DNA of 64,000 bases from Ampelocalamus luodianensis (GCA_036346255.1 CM070618.1:59221655-59285654), one strand, 5' to 3'. Positions 11,440 through 23,400 are shown, counted from the first letter of the stretch. Notes: generated from the letters alone by a model not told the origin. Numbers and translations are program-made.

Positions 11440-11880
11440 GGTGGACTGCAGGACCCCGAAGAGAGGAACGGTCCACATTAACTTTTATTGTGTTTCTAGG
11501 GTTTTTGGTGAGTACCACTTTTCTGTTGACACAGTCTATCATTCCTTGGTATCTGGCCAACTAATCCATCCCTAGGATGATATCCAGAGTTTGGGACTGA
11601 AGCACTAAGAGGTTTGCTAGGAATCAAGAATTTTCCATAGCGATCTCTACTCTAGGACTTACTAAGGTAGCAGTTATGAGTCTCCCGGATGAACTAAGTA
11701 CCACGGGTTTCGGTAAGATAAAAGTCAGCAATTTCAGCATTTCAACAAACTTCCTTGATATAAAGGAGTGCGAAGCTCCAAAATCAACAAAACTTGTGCT
11801 GGTACGAATTTAACAGAGAACATACCCATTAACACTCCAGTAGCTTCGTGAGCTTCTTCGGCTTTTACATAGTTCACACA
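11440..11880 (-). pseudogene. G1 aspartic protease region
   Basis: Between gag zinc knuckles and RT the minus strand reads FVDFGASHSFIS (normally D-T/S-G-A-S at the catalytic loop; here Phe replaces Thr/Ser) and further on LDIILGMD followed by a stop where Trp is expected, then LARYQGMIDC. Both are hallmarks of a retropepsin domain in plant gypsy elements. The mutated catalytic loop and the stop codon mean it cannot be active. Confidence 0.7.
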
Positions 11881-11959
11881 TCCGCGGTTTGGTGTCGAGG
11901 CAGCCCTGAATGCTTACAAAGTCTGTGGACTCTTGTTTGGAGTTGAAGTCTGGCCTTGA

Positions 11960-12682
11960 GCTGGTGTGGCTCCCAAGTTAAATTTCACAGGAATGACTTG
12001 ACGTTGAGGGCACCGGTTGGCAAAGTGTCCAGTTTGCCCACAAGTGAAGCATGCTCCTCTTGCAACTTGTCGTATTGGAGGACATAATTGGGCGACATGT
12101 CCTGTCTTGCTATATTCAAGGCATACAACATTTGGCGAGCTCCCAAGTCTGGTAGTAGTGCTTTGGCAGGCACAGCTTGCTTCTTGTTGGGGCTCTCGAA
12201 TAGTTTTTCTTTGCCGAGGCTGAGGTTGGTAGCTATGGCATTCCTTGCTGGTTCTTTAAGATTCTGTTGAGGACATATGTTCATATAGTGTCCCATGTTG
12301 CTGCAACGGAAACATTTGGTTTCCTTGCCTCGCTTCCTTTGGGGGCATTTTTTTTAGCGAAGTGTACTTTTCTTCCACAGCTGCAGTAGTGAAGGTGAGC
12401 TGCCGGGTTGGTTGTGGCAGGTTGTCCGGTAGGGCAGGGAGTGCGAAAAACATTCCCACTGGGACGCGGGGTTGGAGTTGGAGTTCTTGGTGGCTGGGCT
12501 ACCGCCTACCGACTGGTGGGGTATCGCTTGAAGAATATGAGTTTGTTGAATCATGACTTGAGCCATCGTCGGTGCGCTGGCAGCGGGGGAGGTAGATCTT
12601 GTCCACAGCCACGGCCACGGCCTCTTCCACGAGTTGTAGTAAAAGCACCACGTCTTGGGGTGACAGCTCTCTTTGGTGCCAT
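11960..12682 (-). pseudogene. G1 gag remnant with two zinc knuckles
   Basis: The minus strand starts MAPKRAVTPRRGAF at 12682, an Arg/Gly-rich gag N-terminus (RGRGRGRG). Two CCHC knuckles follow: CFRCSNMGHYMNICP near 12265-12320 and CFTCGQTGHFANRCP near 12005-12055. Only about 120 residues separate the start from the first knuckle, whereas chromovirus gag usually has a core of 250 or more residues there. The capsid-like core seems deleted, so the copy could not assemble particles on its own. Frames change several times. Confidence 0.75.
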
Positions 12683-13339
12683 CTGAAGTGAACAGCAGAG
12701 ATTAAGGACTGAAGGATATAGGAGGGTTTACTGGCCCTCTAGAGCACACAGAAAATTCAAACAGAATGAGGAAACAATCAAATACAATAGGGAAAATTCC
12801 TAGAATGGCTGCATTATATTAAGGGTGTTAGGTGTAACATGACTTCTAGAAACATAGCATATAGGCCATGCTAAGCCATGACACATGATACAAATACAAT
12901 GCCTACAAGCTGGGGCAAAGGGAAAACAAAGTGCTTGCAACCAAAAGACTTCCTAGCAAGCACTGCTAGCTAACCTAAACTAAGACTAGTTACTTCTCCA
13001 TCGGGTGCTCACTACCATAAGCGGTGCAGTTGCCCGGGGAGTGAGAACGGGAACAGGAGCAGCTGAAACTCGGCGAGCGGGAACAGGAATGGATGCGACT
13101 GAGACTGCGTCCACGAGTGGACTCTCCAAGGATGATGACGGGCAGCGGTGGACGTCGCACTCTCTTGCACGCTGTGAGCCTGGTGCAGGGTCCTCCCAGT
13201 CGAAGCGGTCGAACTAGTGCTGGGTCGCTAGGGAGATAACGGTGGGCACAGGAGGAGCTGGGGTGGGAAAAGCTGCTACGATCTAGGCTAGCTCTACAAC
13301 AGCGACATCTCTCTTTCGCTTCACCTCGGCAAGGATGGC

Positions 13340-13878
13340 ATCACTCCTGATCAGCTGGTTGCGAGGGTGTCAAAGTGGTCGTAGCTGGAAGTGAGCAGCG
13401 TCCTGAGCTATCCAATCTCATCCATGGCATCGATGAGGGAAGCTAGCATCGCTTGCGTAAGCTGAACTTGATGGGTCAGGCGGGGGTCATCGTCTCTGCT
13501 ATCAAAGATCTCCGGGTAGTACTCTCCCTCCAGGAGAGACGGGTAGTAGCAGAAGGGTGACCTCAGCAGAAGATTCTCGTGCATCTGGCACAAGTGGGTG
13601 GAGGCAGAACATGTTGTGTCCTGAATTGCATCACAATAGTGGCTCCTAGGGAGCTCGGCTCTGAAAGTGTGGGAGACAAACTCGCCGACCCTCACGTAGA
13701 GGTACACTTCCATAGTCCAAGACTCTCGCTCTAGGATCTAAGTCTTGTGGCCTCTGAAGATGGGCTGGCGGTGGTAGCCCAGGTATTGCATGAGCCGACG
13801 AAGAATATCTACGAACTCTCCAAAGTCCTCTCTGTGGGTGATGAAGTCCCACGGGGCATCGGATGAAGCACCGGCCAT
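13340..13878 (-). pseudogene. G1 leader ORF upstream of gag, function unknown
   Basis: A minus-strand reading frame starts MAGASSDAPWDFITHREDFG at 13878, between the primer-binding site and gag. It continues through ILERESWTMEVYLYVRVG, a stretch with several His/Cys, GEYYPEIFDSRDDDPRLTHQ and ends around SSYDHFDTLA. Two in-frame TAG stops break it: one after GHKT, best explained by CAG to TAG, and one after MDEIG. I do not recognise a Pfam-type domain. Position suggests an accessory ORF of this gypsy family. The region 12690-13330 shows only further decayed leader sequence. Confidence 0.5.
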
Positions 13879-14071
13879 CTATAGTTTTGACAACAAGAGT
13901 GAGTTAGCAACAAGGTACAAACTCAAGTGAAGTGTAGATAAGTAAGGAGCTAAGAGTGGTGAGTAAGAGCAGTAAGTACGCTATATTTGGGCAAACACTT
14001 TTCTTAGTTTTTGAAAATAGGACTCAAGTCCTTAGGCTTGGCCAATCTAACTAAGGCTCCTACAGTCGTAT

Positions 14072-14083
14072 GCTCTGATACCA
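14072..14083 (-). promoter_or_regulatory. G1 primer-binding site (initiator Met tRNA type)
   Basis: The minus strand reads TGGTATCAGAGC, matching the complement of the 3' end of plant initiator Met tRNA. It sits four bases inside the CA end (GACTCTAACA) of the 5' LTR. This fixes the orientation of G1 and the LTR boundary at 14088. Confidence 0.85.
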
Positions 14084-14087
14084 GCTC

Positions 14088-14365
14088 TGTTAGACTCGGA
14101 TTTTACAATCCAGAATCCTCTATGAACAACACCACCCTATTCTCTAGATTGGTAGATAGTGCTCACGGAATACATCACTGAATCATTTCATACATAACGT
14201 AGACAAACCATTCATTAATACAACCATCAGAGTCAAATAGACCGCACTGAGTCGGTTTTACAATAGGGCCGAACAGGCCAGAAAATTACAATACATAACC
14301 TACAGAAGCGGTAGAGGAACCAAAAGGGGTAGGGCTTATCTCTCCACAGGCAAGTGACTGGAGAA
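14088..14365 (-). repeat. G1 5' LTR remnant
   Basis: On the plus strand it starts TGTTAGACTCGGATTTTAC next to the primer-binding site and is AT-rich. The sequence passes into Tat coding sequence by about 14370 without any CGGGCTATTACA, which is what the far end should be if it matches the LTR start at 380. So the LTR is truncated. Whether Tat insertion, deletion or recombination produced the junction cannot be decided here. Confidence 0.6.
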
Positions 14366-14370
14366 ACCAC

Positions 14371-15440
14371 AATGAAGTCAAAGAAGTTCTTCTGAATCCA
14401 GATGATCCCTCGAAGACTGTTCGTATTGGGGTCACTTCCGACCCTAAATAGGAAGACGCCCTTGTTACTTTCCTCCAAGCTAACATAGATGTCTTCGTGT
14501 GGCAAGCATCTAACATGCCTGGAGTCCCCAGGGAGGTGATTGAGCACAGGCTAGCTCTACGGCCTGACAATAGACCTATAAAACAAAAATTACAGAGATT
14601 TGCACATGATCGACGAGATGCTATTAGGTCAGAATTGGACAAGCTACTCGAAGCAGGCTTTATAAGAGAAGTCGATCACCCACAGTGGTTGGGCAGCCCT
14701 GTGATGGTTAGAAAGTCTAATGGTAAGTGGTGTATGTGTATAGACTTTACTAATCTTAATAAAGCTTGTCCAAAAGATGATTTCCCTTTACCTCGTATCG
14801 ATTAGTTGGTTGATTCTACTGCTGATTGTGAAGTGTTAAGTTTTCTAGATGCATACTCTGGTTATCATCAGATTAGTATGTGTTTGGAAGATGAACAAAA
14901 GACCGCATTTATTACACCCTTTGGAATATTTTACTATGTCAAAATGTCGTTTGGTCTAAAAATGCTAGCGCATCTTTTCAATGCTTGATGCAATCGACTT
15001 TTTCACCTTAACTAGGCAGAAATTTGGAAGCCTATATTGATGATCTAGTTGTAAAAAGCATCAAGCAACTTAATCATATTTCAAACCTGCAATAAACATT
15101 CAACAACCTTAGAAAACACCGTTTGAAACTCAATCCTGAGAAGTGTGTATTGGGGTCTCTTCAGGAAAATTGCTTGGATTCCTAGTCTCTACACGAGGTA
15201 TCGAAGCAAATCCTGAGAAGATAAAGGCCATTAAACAAATGCGCTCTCCAACCACGAAGAAAGAGGTCCAAAAACTCACATGATGCATGGCGGCTATAAG
15301 TTATTTCATCGCACGACTAGGAGAAAAAGGACTCTCTTTCTTCAAACTTCTAAGGAAACACGAGGGTTTCGAGTGGTCAGAGGAGGCAAACAACGCCTTC
15401 GAGGATGTTAAGAGATACCTTACGAGTGCTCCTGTTCTGG
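14371..15440 (+). pseudogene. Tat-lineage gypsy element T: reverse transcriptase
   Basis: Plus-strand reading resembles Tat/RIRE2-type pol: KEVLLNPDDPSKTVRIG at the left edge, then MPGVPREVIEHRL, FIREVDHPQWLGSPVMVRK, CIDFTNLNKACPKDDFPLPR and SFLDAYSGYHQI. The active-site region near 15030-15060 reads YIDDLVVKS, with the two Asp intact. Stops (for instance TAG at 14803) and frameshifts recur. Everything upstream in the element (5' LTR, gag, protease) is missing at the junction with G1. Confidence 0.85.
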
Positions 15441-15820
15441 TTTCTTTGAAATAGAAGAGACGCTCTTAATGTATCTACCTACCACGCCACAAGCAGTGAG
15501 CGTATTACTGGTCGCAGAACGTGAAAATGTCCAACGACCAGTTTACTACGTAAGCGAAGTTTTACACGGACCTAAGGAGCGATACCCTTAGGTTCAAAAA
15601 CTTTTATATGCCCTCCTCATGTCTTCGAGGAAATTGAGGTATTATTTTTAGACGCATAAGATAATTATGCCGTGTGAGTTTCCCTTAGGAGTGGTCCTCT
15701 TGAATAGGGAAGCAGCGGGACGCATGGCAAAATGGTCGGTTGAATTTGGGGAGTTCGACCTCCATTTCGTGTCCCAAACGGTTATTAAATCTCAGATCTT
15801 GGCAGAATTTATCACCCCAG
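15441..15820 (+). pseudogene. Element T: Ty3-type RNase H, degenerate
   Basis: The stretch reads TTPQAVSVLLVAERENVQRP, VYYVSEVLHGPKERYP and AKWSVELGEFDLHFVSQTVI. This is the RNase H that belongs to RT in Tat elements, where the family usually lacks a full catalytic set. It leads directly into a second RNase H, as expected for this lineage. Several stops interrupt it. Confidence 0.75.
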
Positions 15821-16100
15821 TATGATTCCCACGAGCAGTGGATGATGTACTTTGACGGGTCACTTATGCTAAGTGGCTCAGGGGTGGGATGGTCATGGAA
15901 TCTCCCACAAGAGAGACATTAAAGTATGCCATTCAATTAAACTTCCCTGCCACTAACAACATGACAGAATACGAAGGTTTGTTGGTTGGCATACGAGCAA
16001 CAAAAGCGCTCAGGATTCGATGACTACTCGTGAGGAGACACTCAACTGGTCATGAATCAGGTCAGAAAAGAGTACCAGTGCTCTAATTCGATCATGTCTT
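15821..16100 (+). pseudogene. Element T: second (archaeal-type) RNase H
   Basis: QWMMYFDGSLMLSGSGVGW begins the domain (first catalytic Asp in YFDGS), followed in another frame by NMTEYEGLLVGIRATKALRI (catalytic Glu in EYEGLL). Tat-lineage elements are known to have acquired an additional archaeal-like RNase H downstream of their own; this segment has that position and motif set. The third Asp region (GDSQLV in relatives) is damaged here. Confidence 0.75.
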
Positions 16101-16399
16101 GATACTTATCGAAAGTACGCAAGCTTGAAAAGCATTTTTTCGGTTTCGAGGTACAATATATCGCTCGAAAGGATAATTTCCTTGCATACCAGTTAGCTCG
16201 AATGGCTTCTTCCTGATCACTAGTACCAAAAGGTGTCTTCTTGGAACAGCTTCAGAAGCTGTCTCTCGTCGAAACACAAGAGACATCTCCTATGGAGACA
16301 GCCTCTCTAGAATATGAGGATACCTGGATGAATCCCATCTACGAGTATCTTTAGAAGGGTACAGTACCCGATGATGATCTCGAGGTAGATCGTTTATCC

Positions 16400-17560
16400 C
16401 GTAAAGCCAAAATGTATACTTTGGTCGAGTGTGTCCTCTATAAACGAGGTACTCAAGGGGTTCTCATGCGATGCATATCGCAGAGAGAAGGATTAAATCT
16501 CCTTCATGATATATATGGGGGTATCCGTGGAACTCATGCTTCTTATAGAACGCTGATCGGAAGACCCTTTCAACAAGGTTTCTACTGGCCAACCGCCCTT
16601 CATGATGCCAAGGAGTTGGTAAAAAAGTGTGTACAACGACAGTTTCATAGCAAGTAAACACACCAATTGGCTTAGGCACTACAAACTATACCTCTATCTT
16701 GGCCTTTTACGACTTAGGATCTCGACATCCTAGGACTGTTCCCAAAAGCACCAGCGGGCTTCGAGTTCCTTTTTGTGGCTATCGATACGTTCATAAAATG
16801 GATCAAAGCCGAACCTATAACTGGGATAACAATGGAAGCCACTAAGAGGTTCATGATAAGAAGCATGATTACTCGATTTGGTGTACCTAGTCGAATAATT
16901 ACAGATAATGGTAAACAATTTTTTAGCATAAAATTTTAAGAATTTTGCGATGAGTTGGGCACCAAATTGTGTTATGCATCTGTCACCCACCCACAAAGCA
17001 ATGGGGCAGTCGAAAGAGCAAATGGCCAAATTATGCAGGGAATCAAAACTCGAGTCTTCGACCAACTTGTCAAGTGCTCAGGGGCTTGGGTATAAGAGTT
17101 ACCCTCAGTATTATGGGAAGTTCATATGACAGCTAGTTGGGCTACAGGTGAGACACCATTTTTCTAGTTTTTGGGGCTAAAGCCATGCTTCCACCTGAAC
17201 TAAAGATTTAGTCAACAAGGGTAGAGCATTTCAACGACTCTAACCATGAACAACTTTGAGCGGATGACATCAACCTACTCGAAGAGAAGAGGAACCAAGC
17301 CTTAATCCATTCGGCAGTCTACCAACAAGCTCTGCGCAAATACTATGATCGTCAGGTCCAACCTTGCAGCCTTGCTTTGGGTGACTTAGTATTGAAAAAT
17401 TGAAAAAAATCCAATCTCAGTCTAATCGGAACAAGCTTCCCCTAAGTGGGAAGGTCCTCACACCGTGGTCGAAGTTATGTGAACAAGCCCAGTACAACTG
17501 ACAATGGAAGACGACAGAGTCCTTTCAAACTCTTGGAATATAGACCAATTAAGCAAATTC
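16400..17560 (+). pseudogene. Element T: integrase
   Basis: The zinc-binding part reads LLHDIYGGIRGTHASYRTLI, GFYWPTALHDAKELVKKCVQ with the first Cys of the final CxxC pair changed context, then HSK. The core shows FLFVAIDTFIKWIKAEPI, RFGVPSRIITDNGKQF and SVTHPQSNGAVERANGQIM, that is the D, D and E catalytic residues. The C-terminal part continues to about 17540 with ARKYYDRQV-like and WEGPHTVVEV-like sequence. Numerous frameshifts. Between 16100 and 16400 only the degraded tether is seen. Confidence 0.8.
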
Positions 17561-17687
17561 TATGTGTAACATCCTTCTTTCTCAATAAAGTTTTAGTTTT
17601 TCTTCAATCTTTATTATCTTAAAACTTTTTGTTGAGCAACACTTCAACTTTCGATCGCTTTTTAAACACTTGTTTTTTTACACTAGT

Positions 17688-18165
17688 CAAAGGAGGATAA
17701 CATCAACTAGTCGAAGTCTTTTCTTTCTGCATGTGGTCCTGCCCACTAGAGGGAACTTCCTAGCGTCGACATGTTCCTAACATTGGTGCCAAAACAAAGA
17801 AACTGGGTTCAACAAAATGTGGTCGAAATAATTTACAGCACGCTCTCTTTCAAAAAAATTTAGTTTGTTCGACTAGGTTTTACATGCTCGATTCAATTAG
17901 ACTGGATGGAGCTAGTACACCACCTAGTCGAAGTCTTTTCTATCTGCACATGGTCCCGCTCACTAGAATGAACTTCCTAGCGTCGCATTGTCTCTAACTC
18001 TTGTTCCTAGTGCATGACAATTGAGTGAGTTTGTTGATCTCGATGATTTGGTTAACCTGGTTGGAGAAAGGGACATCAACTAGTTGAAGTCTTTCCTATC
18101 TACACGTGGTCCCGCCCACTAGAAGGAACTTCCTAGTTTCGACCTGTTCTTGACTCTTTGCACTC
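17688..18165 (+). repeat. Three-copy repeat in the 3' spacer of element T
   Basis: A unit of about 100 bp, ACATCAACTAGTCGAAGTCTTTTC then GTGGTCCYGCCCACTAGA and GGAACTTCCTAGCGTCGAC, occurs at about 17688-17790, 17905-18010 and 18060-18165. Each ends near TTGGTGCC or TTGCACTC. The copies lie between pol and the aORF. Divergence of roughly a tenth to a fifth suggests an old duplication. Nothing else recognisable lies in 17560-18420. Confidence 0.75.
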
Positions 18166-18429
18166 AGTACAAAATAATCGAGATCGACAACAAAAGTCGA
18201 ACAACTTTTTTACACACTATTTACTTAGTTTATATAAATAAACTAGGCAAATAGTTGGGGGCTAGGATAAAGTTATTAATATGACTTCAATTCTTAGTCT
18301 TAAATTCATTTCCTTTTTCTTTTCGTTGTCTTATGAGTGACTAATTACTCGATGAGATAATTTGTAGGAAAAAAGAAGCTTTATATACATAAACAAAAGC
18401 TTATCTTTACAAATTTCCTATTACAAACT

Positions 18430-18775
18430 ACTCTAGCGAAGGAGATCCTATTTGCATCTCCTTCGCAACCTTCTTCCCAACCAACCGCATTTCTTCAATC
18501 AACTGTTCCACTTCTGCTTCAAAGCAGTCGAAGTCGGTTTCGATTGGTTGCAGACTAAGATTAGGGTCATGGGCTTTAAGTTTTGCTAGGGCATAACTCA
18601 CTGTGCGCCTTCGACTGCCTCTCTTATCGAGTCAATTTGATTGGTTTTCAAAATAGTCACCAACTCTTGTAAAGTTCCGACTTGTTCTCCAATGCTACTC
18701 GTATGAGCAATTATCATGTCTTCAAGAGGAATGACATCCTTAGCACGTAGCCCACTGAGTACATTGCTTAGGAGA
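18430..18775 (-). pseudogene. Element T antisense ORF (aORF), distal exon
   Basis: The minus strand ends QLIEEMRLVGKKVAKEMQIG then SPSLE and stop near 18433. Upstream it is rich in Glu, Ala and Leu with coiled-coil character. It is the 3' end of the antisense ORF whose main part lies at 31639-34830; solo LTR F is inserted between them. The inverted pair GCGAAGGAGAT / ATCTCCTTCGC around 18434-18461 overlaps its end and could form a short hairpin. Confidence 0.6.
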
Positions 18776-18780
18776 GAAAC
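18776..18780. repeat. TSD of solo LTR F, left copy (GAAAC)
   Basis: GAAAC directly precedes TGTAACAACCC of solo LTR F and recurs at 31634-31638 directly after its terminal GGGTTCGACA, 12.9 kb away. The match across the nested insertion confirms that both parts belong to one LTR. Confidence 0.85.
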
Positions 18781-19558
18781 TGTAACAACCCAATTTTCAA
18801 ATTTCAGTAAAAATTAAAATGTATTTATTGTTATGGAATTTTTTGAAATTTTTATAATTATTTTAAAGTCAAAACAAATTTATTTGCAAAATTAAAAAGC
18901 CAACATAAAGTTGGAAATAATTTTATTAAGTCCAAAACAAATAAGGAAATTTCTGTGAATTTTTTCATAATTTTTGGAGTTATATTGCTATTTTCTAAAG
19001 CTTATTTGAATTATCAGAATTAAAACAATTGAAAAATTAAAAGAAAATCAAAATCCGGCTTTGGGCTGAAACCCAACACCTCGGCCCAAAGCCCTACGCG
19101 CGCATGGCCCACCTGCCCACGCCCCGCGCCCGCTTTTCTCTCTCTCCCACCGTCCGATTCAAATCGGACGGCTACCAAGCAGCCACGTGTCTCCCTCTCT
19201 TCCTCTCCTCCGCGCCGTTGGATCAGCATCCAACAGCCGCCCGCGCCCGTTTCCCTCCACGTTGCCATGCAAGATCTCGGCCACCGGATCATCACCCAAC
19301 GGCCCATGACCTTCGTCTCCGCACTCGTCTTCTCCACGCGAGATTCTCGCGCCACCGCCATTGAAGCCCACGCCCGAGCTCCGCTAACGGCCTTCTCTAA
19401 CCACCCCGCACTCCCCGCGTCGTACGCACGAGGCCGCGCTGGTTTCCGCCACCTCCTCCACGCCGTTTCCCCCTTTTTCTCCGCTCGTGCGCAACAACCT
19501 CCCGCAACCGCCGCCGCACGCCCCACGTCGCCCCGCCGCTCCCGGCCTCCCCTTGCCC

Positions 19559-19566
19559 TATAAAAG
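19559..19566 (+). promoter_or_regulatory. TATA box of LTR F
   Basis: TATAAAAG in the context CCCTATAAAAGGGAGCC, followed about 30 bases later by a CT-rich initiator-like stretch (CTCCTCAGTTCATTC). It is the clearest core promoter in the window and predicts transcription from about 19590. Confidence 0.65.
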
Positions 19567-20438
19567 GGAGCCCCGCGAGCCCCTTCTCCTCCTCAGTTCA
19601 TTCCCCCATTTCACTCCTCCTCTCTCGCCCCAACGCCGCCGGATTTCACCGTTGAAGCTCGCCGCCGACGACGCTCCTTCCCCGCCGTCGCCACCGTCGG
19701 CATCGCCTCGTCATCGCTGGCCGGTGCGCCACTCGCCGACGGCGATCACCGAGCACCGTTCCACCGTCAAGCCGTACCACGCCGCCGCCTTCATCCTCGC
19801 CACTGGCCACCGCCTCACCTTTTCCCATCGCTGTGGTGAGCATCATGATCGCCGCCCTCTCCTCTCTCTTCTGGTGCACTCGCCGAACACCGCCGCGCAG
19901 CACAGCGCCGACGACCATCGGTCCCCGCGCCGGCGCCGTCCTCGCCGACGTGGCATTGCCACCTAGGCACCATCTCACCCCCCTGCTTGCGTGGCGCACG
20001 CGTGGCGTCCCAATCATCGCTACGTGAGCACCCACGTGGGCGGTCCACCGCGCCGGTTTTCCCTTGGCTCGGTGGAACTCGTTCACCGTGAGCGGTGTCT
20101 ATGACACGTGGGGCCCATACGTCAGAATTTTGTTTTTAATTCTTTTAATTCCGAAATCCTGTTGATGACGTCATCATTGCGCAATAACTATAATTTCCTT
20201 TAGAAAAATAAATCAGGAAAATCTAATAAACTCTGAAATTAGGTTTTAAATAGATTTAAACTTCAAAAATTCATAACTTTTGCATCTGAACTCCAAATTG
20301 GGTGATTCAAGTTGCAAAATTTGTATAACATTTTAATCTAGCTAACTAAACCAAAATATTTCAATTTGGAGTTAATTTGAGCTGAGTTCTTGAATTTATT
20401 TGAATTTAAATTTGAATTTGTCGTACTTTCGCGTTTAG

Positions 20439-23400
20439 ACTTCGACGACTCCGGAGAGTTCGACCAATCCGAAGACCTAGAATTCCAAGACGTCAACGAA
20501 GGCAAGTTACACCATTGACCATATTACCCCCAGTATTTTAAGTTATTTTCAGCTTTTAAATTATTTAATGCATGCATATGTTTGTATAAATATTTTAATG
20601 TCCTGTTTTATATATAGTTACTCCCATGTTTTATTGTATGGGCAATTTGAATATTGTACTTGACTACCTTGACACCATAGATAAAATATTATCAAAACTA
20701 AACATATGCTTTGCCAGGCTTAGTTCACACTTAAAGAATTTGGGAGGGTTTAACCAAATTTCTTACAAATTTGTTTCAAACTTGACATTATGGTATTGTT
20801 TTACCACATGGATTTATAAAGAGAGTTTTATTCTAAATAAAATTAAAAATGGGTTTGGACTTGGGCGAAATGGTCGGAATGGTGGGTGCAGGTTTATGCA
20901 TGGGATTGATCTGGTTAAGATTAAGGCCCACGGATAGTAGGAATGACGCCAAGTCAATTGAGGACCGGTCTTTGAGCCGCTTAATGCTATGCCTTACCGT
21001 ACCACCACACGTCCTGTATGGGCAGGATTTGGCTAATTAATTTGTAATGTTTTAGTGTATTTGTGTCATGTTGATTATGTGGGTGTCGGTTAGACTTTTA
21101 TTCCCACTTGGCGCAAGAGGGGGCTTCCGGAGGACGGTTAGTCCAAAGGGGCGAAACCTTAGCGGGCATGAGTACACTAGGACAAAACATTGTAAAGGCC
21201 TCATGATAATTGCTCAGTCACACGCCTACGGAAGCGTGTAGTGGCCGACATAATGAGCATGTCATCTCGTATGGGTAAAGTTGTACAAACTCTGCAGAGT
21301 AGAAACTATTCGAATAGACGCATCCGCGGTCATGGACATGCTAGCAGGGCCACTTAAAGTTAGAATTGTTTTTGGTTTTTAAATGCTTTATTAAATGTTG
21401 AGGATGGTTAATCCTTATGAAAAGTTGGGCGGGAAGCCAAGTGTTAGGAGGGGATCCTTCACTTAATCATTGGAGGTTATCCATATTACAACATCATCAT
21501 TTTAAAATATGAATTTTGTCATAGTATAAAATTGCCTTAGAAATTATTATGGATATTTAAACTGAAAATATTGCTTTTGTCATACCCTGTTTTAGTCGGG
21601 AAAGAAAGAATTTATTCGGGAACTCCTAAAAGCTTAAAACTCTCGCTGAGTTTTTAGGGTCGTGGGCCTCGGGAAGCCTTCCCACCCCTTGGCCGGCCAT
21701 GGGCCTAGGCCCATGCGCCTCCTCTAAACCCTAACCAGCCCCCTTTTTCCTCCCCTTGGCCGACCCTCCCCTTTGGCCGCCACCCTCCTTCCTCCTCTCT
21801 TCCCCCTCATGCCCTGCCCCTAGGAGTCGCCCCAACCTCCATTGGTGCTGCTCCTGCTGGTTTGCCTCCGAATCTTCCTTGGACCTTCTCCCGCTACCGG
21901 TTGCGCAAGGAGTGGAGGAGGACAGCAGCTCGCTTGGGGAAAAAGAGGTGAAAAGGAGGAAGAGTTTCTTCGCCAAGGATCCTTCCACCTACTCCCTGGT
22001 TGCAGCAAGGGGTAACGATGCCGATCCTCGTGGTTTGATTGTTGTTAGAAGAGATTTGGTTACGTTTTTGATTTAGCAGACCTGCTGAAATTAGAAGCTG
22101 TTTCTGTCCAGTACGTTGTAGAGAGTGTTTCGGTTATTTTTAGGCAGAATCTGAAGGTTTGGTCTCCTAGAGATATCTAGGTCTTGTTCTTACGTTTCAG
22201 TGGCCGCCGAGTTCACTCAAATCCGAGGTCCGAGTCAAAAGTTATGATAGAATTAGTCTTGACTGTCCAGAACCCTGACGAGATTCTGCAGTCAATTTGT
22301 AAATTGTATAAGAAATTGTTAATCACAGATTTTGAACTTGGTGTCTCCTAGAAAGTTGAAGTATTCCCTGTCAGGTTTAGATGGCCACTGAGTTTACTTG
22401 ATTCCGAGTTGTGAGTCAAAAGATATGTCTGTTTTAACAGTTGCTGCCAGAAACCTGACGTGATTAATCTGTCTGTATGTTTTCTATATTATGATAGAGA
22501 AGTTGGAAGAATCTGAAAGTTCACCCAACTAGGTTATTGTAGGTAATTCGATAACCTTTTCAGATTGGTAAAGAACGCTCAATTCGGAGTTGAAACATAG
22601 AAGTTATGATCAACTGATTATTTCTGCTGAATTTTGGTAGGCTGAATCTGTGCTGAATGTTCAAACAATTATTAGCCTATTAATTTGACCAAATTGGTTT
22701 ATCGCGTCAACTAGAGTTTTGTAGTTAGACCAGTTAAGAATCTACAGAAATTGGGTTTGCTATTTTTCGACTTCCAGGCTGTGAGTTATGTTAGTCCCGT
22801 GTTGCTGTCCAGGATTTTCTTATTGGACAGACTCGCTGTTTTTCAGTTTATGCGATATAGGATTTAATTGACTCTAAGAGAAGTAAAATAGAACACCGAC
22901 TAGTTGAGCTGGGTATCTTGTATACTTATTAAGTTATTTCGTTGGTTTAGGCGGCGAAACTTGTATAAGAGCGCCGTTGCGGATAACGCCGCAACGCGAA
23001 GGCAAGTACCATGTTAATTTGGATGTTTGTGTATTGTGGTTATTAGCATGAGTTGTTTTGGTAGCTTGTGAGACATGTGAAATGAATTATTCATACTTTG
23101 TTCAATACATTGAGTTCATGAGTAGAAGTGATGTGACGGTATATTTCATTTAATTGTTGCATGCATTCATTGACATTTGACGCCCACGGAGTGGATGAGA
23201 ACCACCATCAATTTCAAGATGGTTGGATAAGACCCATTAATTCCAATATGGGCAATGTTGGACACCCGTATGAAACGTTCTTCATACGGGAAGTGGATCC
23301 CGCATTTTTGTTAAGATGCGGGCTTGAGTGATCACCGACGGTGTTCATCGCTATACCATTATACGGCGCAGTGTGCATCCATTTCCTTGATTTGAGCATT

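Noticed and set aside
14072..14083. tRNA gene near the GCTCTGATACCA sequence
   Set aside because: Only the 12-base primer-binding complement is present, with no cloverleaf around it. The same applies to 23932-23943 and 59476-59487.
19020..20086. Open frames up to 168 codons as a host gene
   Set aside because: They fall in the leader of solo LTR F next to its TATA box, on both strands, with low-complexity Arg/Pro/Ala composition.
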